From positions 1-28,358 of the forward strand of contig CAZOIK010000242.1 in NCBI GenBank assembly GCA_964579765.1: 28,358 bases of DNA. The letters are read 5' to 3'. The position numbers were made by a program, and so were the translations under genes. Origin of the DNA: DATNBT01 sp964579765. Lineage in GTDB: Bacteria > Acidobacteriota > Vicinamibacteria > Vicinamibacterales > CAVVIG01. Of this stretch, positions 22,742 through 28,358 are shown one piece after another. The notes beneath the pieces were generated by a model. It saw only the letters and a list, made by a program, of their open reading frames with translations, had not been told where the DNA came from and searched no databases. The stretch's first letter is position 1, and each line of letters begins with the position of its first letter.

Positions 22742-24120
22742 CGACGCTCTGGTCAGGACGCTTCGACGCCGCCCCCGATCCGGCGGCTTTTGAATTCGGC
22801 AAGTCGTTCCGTTTCGATCGCCGGCTGTTCGACGAGGACGTCGCGGGCAGCATCGCGTGGGCGCGCGCGCTCGGCCGCGCGGGCGTGCTGCCGGTCGCCG
22901 AGGCCGACCAGATCGAGAACGCGCTCAAGGACATCCGCGAGCGCGGCCGCTCCGATCCGGCGTTCGTCGCCGGCGCCGACGAGGACGTGCACAGCTTCGT
23001 CGAGCGCGTGCTCGTCGAGCGCGTCGGCGACGCCGGCCGGCGTCTCCACACCGGCCGGTCGCGCAACGAGCAGGTGTCGCTCGACTTGCGCCTCTACCTG
23101 ATGGCGCGGATTCCCGTCCTGCAGCGCGCGGTCGCGTCGGCGATTGCCTCGCTCGTCGCGCAGGCTATCTCGGCCGGCGACGCGCTGATGCCGGCGTTCA
23201 CGCATTTCCGCGCCGCCCAGCCCGTGCTCGTCGCGCACTTCTTCCTCGCGCACGTCGCCGGCCTGCGGCGCGACTACGACCGTCTCGCTGGCGCCCGCGC
23301 GGAAGCCGACGCACTTACGCTCGGCTCTGGTGCGATTGCGGGCACAAGTTACGGCATCGACGTCGAGACGCTCGCTCGCGACCTCGGTTTCTCGCGCGTC
23401 GTCGCCAACAGCATCGACGCGTCGTCGGATCGCGATTTCGCGGCGACGTTCCACTACGCTAGCGCGATGACGATGGTGCACCTGAGCCGGATCGCCGAGG
23501 ACCTCATCATCCTCTGCGGCGAGGGCCATCGGTTCTTCGAGCTGTCCGACGCGCTGAGCACGGGCAGCAGCATGATGCCGCAGAAGAAGAATCCCGACCC
23601 GCTCGAGCTCGTGCGCGGCAAGACCGGCCGCAGCATCGGCCATCTGGTGGCGCTGCTTACGGCGATGAAGGGCCTGCCGAGCGGCTACAACAAGGATCTG
23701 CAGGAGGACAAGGAAGCGATCTTCGACGCGGAGGACACGCTGGCGGGATGTCTCGCCGCCGTCCGCGCCATTGTGGACGGGCTGACGCTCAATCGCGCCG
23801 AGGCGGAAACCGCGGCCACCGGCATGCTGCTCGCGACCGACGTCGCCGACTATCTCGTACGGCGCGGCCTGCCGTTCCGCCGCGCCCACGAGGTCACGGG
23901 CGCCCTCGTGCGGAAGCTTGTCGCCGAACGGCGCGAGTTCGACTCCCTGTCGCTCGCCGAGTGGCGCGCCGCCAGCGAGCTGTTCGGCGAGGACATCGCC
24001 GATCACATCACGGCCCGAGCGTCAGTCGGGGCCAAACGGACACCGCAGTCCACGGCGCCGCCCGCAGTGGCGCGCGCGCTCGACGAGGCGCGGTCGTGGT
24101 TGAGCGGCGCGACCGGGTAG
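22738..24120 (+). CDS. argH: Argininosuccinate lyase
   Basis: A 460-residue fumarase/aspartase-superfamily enzyme that releases arginine and fumarate. The N-terminal LWSGRF, HTGRSRNEQV, catalytic Thr155-His156 (MPAFTHFRAAQPV; usually THLQxAQP) and the signature GSSMMPQKKNPD with the catalytic serine (277/278) are all present, followed by GYNKDLQEDKE. Length is normal. ATG 22738 overlaps the argG stop by four bases. Two motif positions deviate slightly (Asp to Glu in SRNEQ, Leu-Gln to Phe-Arg after TH) but not at catalytic residues. It is the last gene of the rightward arginine arm. Confidence 0.95.
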   Translation: MTTLWSGRFDAAPDPAAFEFGKSFRFDRRLFDEDVAGSIAWARALGRAGVLPVAEADQIENALKDIRERGRSDPAFVAGADEDVHSFVERVLVERVGDAGRRLHTGRSRNEQVSLDLRLYLMARIPVLQRAVASAIASLVAQAISAGDALMPAFTHFRAAQPVLVAHFFLAHVAGLRRDYDRLAGARAEADALTLGSGAIAGTSYGIDVETLARDLGFSRVVANSIDASSDRDFAATFHYASAMTMVHLSRIAEDLIILCGEGHRFFELSDALSTGSSMMPQKKNPDPLELVRGKTGRSIGHLVALLTAMKGLPSGYNKDLQEDKEAIFDAEDTLAGCLAAVRAIVDGLTLNRAEAETAATGMLLATDVADYLVRRGLPFRRAHEVTGALVRKLVAERREFDSLSLAEWRAASELFGEDIADHITARASVGAKRTPQSTAPPAVARALDEARSWLSGATG

Positions 24121-24196
24121 TGCTACCATGGCCGCACCTTCGCACTTTCTTACCTGCCCTGCGAGGATTCGTTAGACGTTCTGTTCGGGAGTTCTG

Positions 24197-24832
24197 ATGC
24201 AGCAGCGCCAGCTTCGGCTTGGTGACGTTCTGGACGACTATTGCCCGCGTGAGCGCCGGCTTACCAACCATGTCGTCGTCGCGATGATCGGGGACGACGT
24301 GAAGCAGACGCGGTGCACGACATGCGACGCGGAGCACGAATACAAACAGGCGAAGCTGCCGCGGCTGCGGCGCAAGACCGAGTCGCCGGCGGCCTTGGCC
24401 GCCCAGGGGTTCGGCCCCCCGAAACTGCACGATCACGTGTCCAGGCCGGCCCACGACGAGGAGCCGGCCGTCACCGCGACACCTGAGGCGCCGGGCGCGC
24501 ACTTCGACGACGACACGCTGGCAGCGGCGCCCGAGACCGAGGACGCCGGACACGAGACGGACATGGAACCGCAGCCGGCCGACGAAGGTCCGGTCCACAG
24601 GCGTTTGATACGCGCCTCGCTTCCGCGCATCGAAGGTCAGGCCCCGCCGACACGTCCCAATCCTGAATTCACGATTCGCCAGCCGAACAACCGTCAGAAT
24701 CGATTCCGCCCGCGGCAGGGACGCGGCGGCCCGATGCAGGCCAACGGCAACCGTTCCTTCGGCGGCGGCTATCCGCAGCAGCAGCAGCGGCAGCACGGCG
24801 GGCATCAGCGTCGCCGCAACCGGTCGAAGTGA
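24197..24832 (+). CDS. Unrecognised Cys-rich protein with disordered Arg/Gln/Gly tail
   Basis: A 211-residue protein that I cannot name. Residues 1-60 look folded: LGDVLDDYCPRERRLTNHVV, then GDDVKQTRCTTCDAEHEY. Cys16, Cys40, Cys43 and His25 or His47 could bind one zinc in a ribbon-like site. Residues 60-155 are acidic and Pro/Ala-rich. Residues 155-211 are basic, Asn/Gln/Arg/Gly-rich with GGG, QQQQ and a final RRRNRSK, a low-complexity tail of the sort found in RNA-binding proteins. GGGAG precedes the ATG. The stop overlaps the fabI GTG (GTGA), so the two are translationally coupled. A nucleic-acid-binding regulator is inferred only. Confidence 0.75.
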   Translation: MQQRQLRLGDVLDDYCPRERRLTNHVVVAMIGDDVKQTRCTTCDAEHEYKQAKLPRLRRKTESPAALAAQGFGPPKLHDHVSRPAHDEEPAVTATPEAPGAHFDDDTLAAAPETEDAGHETDMEPQPADEGPVHRRLIRASLPRIEGQAPPTRPNPEFTIRQPNNRQNRFRPRQGRGGPMQANGNRSFGGGYPQQQQRQHGGHQRRRNRSK

Positions 24833-25602
24833 GTGCGCTCGCCGGCAAGACCGGCCTGATCGTCGGCGTCGCCAACAAACGATCGATTTCCTGGGCCATC
24901 GCGCAGGCGGCCGCCGCCGCGGGCGCGCGCCTGGCGCTGACCTATCCGAGCGAGCGCCTCGAAGAGAACGTGCGCGAGCTCGCGGCCACGCTGGAGAATC
25001 CGCTGATTCTGCCGTGCGACGTGACGAGCGATCAGCAGATCGACGACCTGGCGGCGTCGGTCGGCGACGCGTTCGGCGGTCTGGATTTCCTGCTGCACGG
25101 CGCCGCGTTCGCGCCGAAAGACGAGCTCAACAACCCGTTCGTGCAGACGTCCCGCGAGGGATTCCGCGTCGCGCTCGACGTCAGCGCCTATTCGCTCATC
25201 GGACTGACCCGCACGGTCGTGCCGCTCATGAAGCAGCGCGGCGGCGGCAGCGTGTTGACGCTGACCTACCTCGGCAGCCAGCGCGTGTTCACCAACTACA
25301 ACGTCATGGGCGTGGCGAAAGCCGCGCTCGAGGCCTCGGTGCGCTACCTGGCCAGCGATCTCGGCCCCTACAACATCCGCGTCAACGCCATCTCGGCGGG
25401 TCCGATCAAGACGCTCGCGGCGATGGGGATCAAGGACTTCTCGAGCATCCGCGACATCTACAAAGAGCGCACGCCGCTACGCCGCAACGTCGAGCTCGAC
25501 GACGTCGCCGAGGCGGCGATGTTCCTGCTCGGCTCCGGCTCGCGCGGCGTCACCGGCGAGATCCTCATGGTGGATGCCGGCTATCACATCACCGGCGGCT
25601 GA
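24829..25602 (+). CDS. fabI: Enoyl-[acyl-carrier-protein] reductase (NADH)
   Basis: A 257-residue SDR-fold enoyl reductase that finishes each round of type II fatty acid synthesis. The NAD-binding GVANKRSISWAIA, the HGAAFAP segment, the catalytic Tyr157-x6-Lys164 pair (YNVMGVAK, with Tyr147 also present), the AGPIKTLAA substrate loop and the C-terminal VDAGYHITG are all diagnostic of FabI. The triclosan/isoniazid-type inhibitor pocket residues look ordinary. The start is GTG 24829, sharing four bases with the preceding stop. Paired hairpins follow its stop, between it and the convergent flavin reductase gene. Confidence 0.96.
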   Translation: MSALAGKTGLIVGVANKRSISWAIAQAAAAAGARLALTYPSERLEENVRELAATLENPLILPCDVTSDQQIDDLAASVGDAFGGLDFLLHGAAFAPKDELNNPFVQTSREGFRVALDVSAYSLIGLTRTVVPLMKQRGGGSVLTLTYLGSQRVFTNYNVMGVAKAALEASVRYLASDLGPYNIRVNAISAGPIKTLAAMGIKDFSSIRDIYKERTPLRRNVELDDVAEAAMFLLGSGSRGVTGEILMVDAGYHITGG

Positions 25603-25616
25603 GAGCCTCGTGTCGT

Positions 25617-25659
25617 GCAGGCCGTCAGGCCTGCGCGTGCGGCGGACCTGAAGGTCCGC
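25617..25659. repeat. Second pair of GC-rich hairpins (REP-like)
   Basis: Hairpin one is GCAGGCC-GTCA-GGCCTGC (25617-25634); hairpin two is GCGGACC-TGAA-GGTCCGC (25642-25659). Each has a perfect 7-bp stem and a four-base loop, as at 10428-10465. The GCGGAC/GTCCGC stem core is shared between the two loci. The pair sits between convergent genes and could also limit transcriptional read-through in either direction. Confidence 0.7.
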
Positions 25660-25661
25660 AC

Positions 25662-26132
25662 TTACGCGGAGCCGAGCGACCCGAACTTACTCTTGAAGTA
25701 GAGCAGCGGACGGCTGTCCGGCTCGAAGCTGCAATCGACGACCTGGCCGATGAAGATGGAGTGATCGCCGCCGGGGAAGCGCTCGTGCACGTCGCAGACG
25801 AAGTGCGCGATGGCGCTCTTGATGACGGGCAGCTCGAATTCGGTCCGTAACTCGAGTCCTGCGAACCGATCGGCGACCGGCATCGCGAAGCGCATCGCCA
25901 GCTCGCCGTCGCCCTCGCCGAGCACGTTGACGACGAACTTCTGGCTGTGCTCGATGGCTTCGTGCGTCGCGATCTTGTTCGAGATGCACACGAGCAGCAG
26001 GATCGGCTCGAGCGAGAGGGACGCGACCGCGCTCGCGGTCATGCCGACGGGCTTGCCGTCTTTCATCGTCGTGATGATCGTGACGCCCGTGGCAAAGTGC
26101 GAGATGGCCTCGCGGTAGCGCTTCGTGTCCAC
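25662..26132 (-). CDS. Flavin reductase-like FMN-binding protein
   Basis: A 156-residue flavin reductase domain protein (split-barrel fold). The N-terminal FATGVTIITTMKDGKPVGMT, then ASAVASLSLEPILLLVCIS, FVVNVLGEGDGELAMRFA and the C-terminal GDHSIFIGQVVDCSF motifs are characteristic. Such proteins supply reduced FMN/FAD to two-component monooxygenases or act as independent reductases. No partner monooxygenase is nearby. The start is GTG 26130-26132. A divergent small membrane gene begins less than 20 bases away, leaving almost no promoter space. Confidence 0.9.
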   Translation of the reverse strand: MDTKRYREAISHFATGVTIITTMKDGKPVGMTASAVASLSLEPILLLVCISNKIATHEAIEHSQKFVVNVLGEGDGELAMRFAMPVADRFAGLELRTEFELPVIKSAIAHFVCDVHERFPGGDHSIFIGQVVDCSFEPDSRPLLYFKSKFGSLGSA

Positions 26133-26150
26133 GGCGCTATGCTATCTCAC

Positions 26151-26375
26151 ATGGCCTCGCCTCGCCGCGTCCGCGGCGCGCTGCTTCGCCTGGTCCGACG
26201 CCGCGGGCTGTCGATGACGATTGGCGCCGCGCTGATCATCCCCGCCGCGTGGATTGAATTCGGCGGCCACTACTCGTCGTGGTTCGTCGAAGGCGGCGCG
26301 CTCGTCGTCGGCGCTACCGGTCTGGCGCTGTTCTGGACCGGGTTGACGGGACTGAGTCCGGACTGGGTTGAATAG
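26151..26375 (+). CDS. Hypothetical small membrane protein
   Basis: A 74-residue protein with a very basic N-terminus (RRVRGALLRLVRRRG) followed by two hydrophobic helices (about 19-38 and 47-66) and a short tail ending SPDWVE. An in-frame ATG at 26139 would add four residues. The family is not recognised. It is divergent from the flavin reductase and ends eight bases before the convergent HD-GYP gene stop. Third-position GC bias and clear two-helix hydropathy support a real gene. Confidence 0.55.
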   Translation: MASPRRVRGALLRLVRRRGLSMTIGAALIIPAAWIEFGGHYSSWFVEGGALVVGATGLALFWTGLTGLSPDWVE

Positions 26376-26383
26376 TCTCCAGA

Positions 26384-28358
26384 CTACAGAATTCCCTGTG
26401 CGGATCGTTTCAGATCCACGTCGGAGAGGCTCGCTGTCGGCGAGGTCGCGCGCGGCGGCTGTGAGTCGCGGGGCTCGACGCCGAGCTGGCGCTTGCGGCG
26501 GGTCTTGTCGCGATACATGCGGCTGTCGGCCGTCGCGAGCAGCGTTTCGTACGAATCGCCGTCGTGCGGGAAGATCGCCGCGCCGATGCTGATGGCGAGC
26601 GGCAGCGCCTTGCCGGGACGCGCGTCGAACTGAATCTGGTCAACGGCGGTTTGCAGCTCGAGGCGCTTCCGTTCCGCCTCCTCGCCGCCGCACCCCGAGA
26701 GGACGACGATGAATTCGTCGCCGGCGTACCGCACGCAGATGTCGTACGGCCGGATGCCGCCGCGCAGCACCTGCGCCACCTCGCGCAGCGCGCGATCGCC
26801 GACGTGGTGGCCGTAGGTGTCGTTGATGTCCTTGAAGCTGTCGAGGTCCATCACGAGCAGCGAGACCTCGGTCTTGAGACGCTCGGCGCGCGCGAGCTCG
26901 CGTGTCAGGTGCATGAACATGAAGCGCGTATTCGGGAGGCCTGTGAGCGGGTCGGTGAGCGAGTCCTCCTGCGTCTGTTCGAACACAATCGAGTTGTAGA
27001 TCACGGCGGCCGCCTGCTCAGAGATGCGATCGAGCAGCCGCCGGTGATCGTCCGTGTACACGGAATGATCGACGTGGTAAACGGCGATCGTCCCGATGAA
27101 GCGCTCGTTGAACACCAGCGGGCAGACGAGCGCTGCCTGCAGCGCGGTCTGCGTGGGCACGCCGGCGGCTTCGAAGTCGGCGCTCGGCCGCGCGTTGACG
27201 AGCGGCCGGCGGTTGCGGGCGACCCAGCCGGTCAGGCCGTGGCCGTTGCGGATCGTCAGCTGCTGAATCGTTTCGGCCTCGACGCCCGTCGCGAACCGGC
27301 AGCGCAGCGTCTCCGTGTCGTCGCTGTAGAGGAACAGCGCGCAGCACGAGAAGGGGACGATGTTGCTGAGCTTCGACGAGATGAGCGCCATCGTATCGGC
27401 CACGCCGAGGCTGCTGCCCATCGCCTGCGCGATCTCGTAGAGCGCGTAGATCTCGCGGTGCGCGAGCGCGATGTCCTCGAACACGTTCTTACGCGTGGGC
27501 GATTCGCTGACGAGGCCGACCGCAGGAGCCGCCGCGGGCGCCGACGAGGCGACGCGCGTCAGCTTGCGCGCGGGCTCCTGGCTCGCGTCGGCTTCGGCCG
27601 CGAGCGCGGGATACATCTCGATGAACATCTGCACGACACGCGGGTCGAGCGCCTTGCCGCTCTCCTGGCGCAGCAGCCCGATCGCGGCGTCGAAGCTCAT
27701 CGCCTTGTGGTACGGCCGCTCTGACATCAGCGCGTCGAAGTAGTCAACCACCGACAGAATCCGCGCGCCGAGCGGGATGTCGTCGGCCTTGAGGCCAGCT
27801 GGGTAGCCTTTGCCGTCGAAGCGCTCGTGATGGCTGAGGATGAGCGGCGCGACCGGATAGGGAAACGGCACGCCGCTGATGATTTCGGCGCCGACCTGTG
27901 GGTGGATGCGGATTTTCTGAAACTCTTCCTGCGTGAGCGGTCCCGGCTTCGACAGGATGTGCTCCGGCACGGCGAGCTTGCCGATGTCGTGCAGCAGCGC
28001 CGCCGTTTTCACGCCCTGGATTTCGTTGTCCGACATGCCCAGCGCGCGCGCCAGCCCAGCAGCGTACACCTGGACGCGGCGGATGTGGCTTTGCGCCGTC
28101 TGATCCTTGGCGTCAATGGCAAGCGCCAGCGCCTCGATGGTCGCGAGGTGGAGATCCGAAACCTCGCGCACGTGCCGCTGTTCGTCCTGCACGCGGCCGA
28201 GGTACACCTTGTACGTCCGGTAGAGCAGGTAGACCGGCATCGCCGTCAGCCAGGCCGTCGCGTAGCCGCCGCGCTGGATCACCCACGCCGCGGCCGCCGC
28301 CGCGAGCGCGCCGACGAAGTAGCTGGGCGCACTCCACAGGAAGTTCTCGTTCCAGACC
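26384..28358 (-). CDS. HD-GYP / GAF / GGDEF cyclic-di-GMP protein, 5'-truncated
   Basis: The frame remains open to the window edge, so the N-terminus is missing. At least 657 residues are visible: a membrane region (WNENFLWSAPSYFVGA and a following helix ending in YRTYKVYLGR), then an HD-GYP phosphodiesterase domain with LLHDIGKLAVPEHIL and HHERFDGKGYPAGL. A linker and a GAF domain (IAQAMGSSLGVADTMAL to AAVIYN) follow, then a GGDEF domain. The GGDEF active site is AGDEF, with an RPYD inhibitory site five residues before it and TDPLTGLPNTR at its start. Both synthesis and breakdown of cyclic-di-GMP look possible. GTG 28282 is an internal codon, not the start. Confidence 0.93.
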   Translation of the reverse strand, partial: VWNENFLWSAPSYFVGALAAAAAAWVIQRGGYATAWLTAMPVYLLYRTYKVYLGRVQDEQRHVREVSDLHLATIEALALAIDAKDQTAQSHIRRVQVYAAGLARALGMSDNEIQGVKTAALLHDIGKLAVPEHILSKPGPLTQEEFQKIRIHPQVGAEIISGVPFPYPVAPLILSHHERFDGKGYPAGLKADDIPLGARILSVVDYFDALMSERPYHKAMSFDAAIGLLRQESGKALDPRVVQMFIEMYPALAAEADASQEPARKLTRVASSAPAAAPAVGLVSESPTRKNVFEDIALAHREIYALYEIAQAMGSSLGVADTMALISSKLSNIVPFSCCALFLYSDDTETLRCRFATGVEAETIQQLTIRNGHGLTGWVARNRRPLVNARPSADFEAAGVPTQTALQAALVCPLVFNERFIGTIAVYHVDHSVYTDDHRRLLDRISEQAAAVIYNSIVFEQTQEDSLTDPLTGLPNTRFMFMHLTRELARAERLKTEVSLLVMDLDSFKDINDTYGHHVGDRALREVAQVLRGGIRPYDICVRYAGDEFIVVLSGCGGEEAERKRLELQTAVDQIQFDARPGKALPLAISIGAAIFPHDGDSYETLLATADSRMYRDKTRRKRQLGVEPRDSQPPRATSPTASLSDVDLKRSAQGIL

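Overview
The window is a 28.4 kb stretch of very GC-rich, densely coded bacterial chromosome. Genes commonly overlap by 1-20 bases and strand switches are compact. An Acidobacteriota origin is the best inference. The support is a secreted VWFA-domain protein of the type typical of that phylum, a cytochrome oxidase cluster with an atypical subunit I and two extra tiny membrane subunits, and paired GC-rich hairpin repeats. A Vicinamibacteria-like lineage is plausible, but no rRNA or other phylogenetic marker is present to prove it. I saw no tRNA, rRNA, IS element, phage gene or CRISPR array.

Layout. 1-3072 (+): aerobic terminal oxidase operon, coxA (5' truncated by the window), coxC, coxD, two small membrane proteins and coxB. 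A proline racemase/hydroxyproline dehydratase-like gene (to 4061) runs on from it and converges on a minus-strand pair, VWFA protein and frataxin (cyaY), 5294-4051. 5327-8086 (+): a divergent promoter with a Fur-box-like operator, an FTR1-type iron permease, an OsmC-type peroxiredoxin and two integral membrane proteins. 8083-12621 (+): a promoter region with a 15-bp palindrome, a DGQHR-domain (DndB-like) protein, dTDP-sugar genes rfbB-rfbA-rfbC (no rfbD) and a TauE/SafE exporter. 12622-12847: a 226-bp intergenic region with a potentially structured RNA and a strong intrinsic terminator, directly before pxpA (12848-13609).

13587-24120 is an arginine biosynthesis supercluster arranged divergently around a 108-bp control region (21076-21183). 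Leftward are argC, argB, argD, an argA-like N-acetylglutamate synthase, argJ, argF and then a fatty acyl-CoA ligase gene. Rightward are argR, argG and argH. Together these cover every step from glutamate to arginine except carbamoyl-phosphate synthesis, with the repressor gene first in one arm. 24197-25602 holds an unrecognised Cys-rich, low-complexity protein translationally coupled to fabI. The right end has a flavin reductase, a 74-residue membrane protein and a 5'-truncated HD-GYP/GAF/GGDEF cyclic-di-GMP protein.

Recurring themes are respiration and iron (oxidase, FTR1, frataxin, Fur-like box) and tight translational coupling through ATGA/GTGA overlaps. Several genes also have a -10-like box only 7-12 bases before the start codon, which suggests leaderless or near-leaderless mRNAs. 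I find no obvious defence or mobile system. The items most worth follow-up are the oxidase lacking the K-channel lysine, the RNA/terminator module before pxpA, the DGQHR gene joined to a sugar-nucleotide operon, and the Cys-rich protein coupled to fabI.
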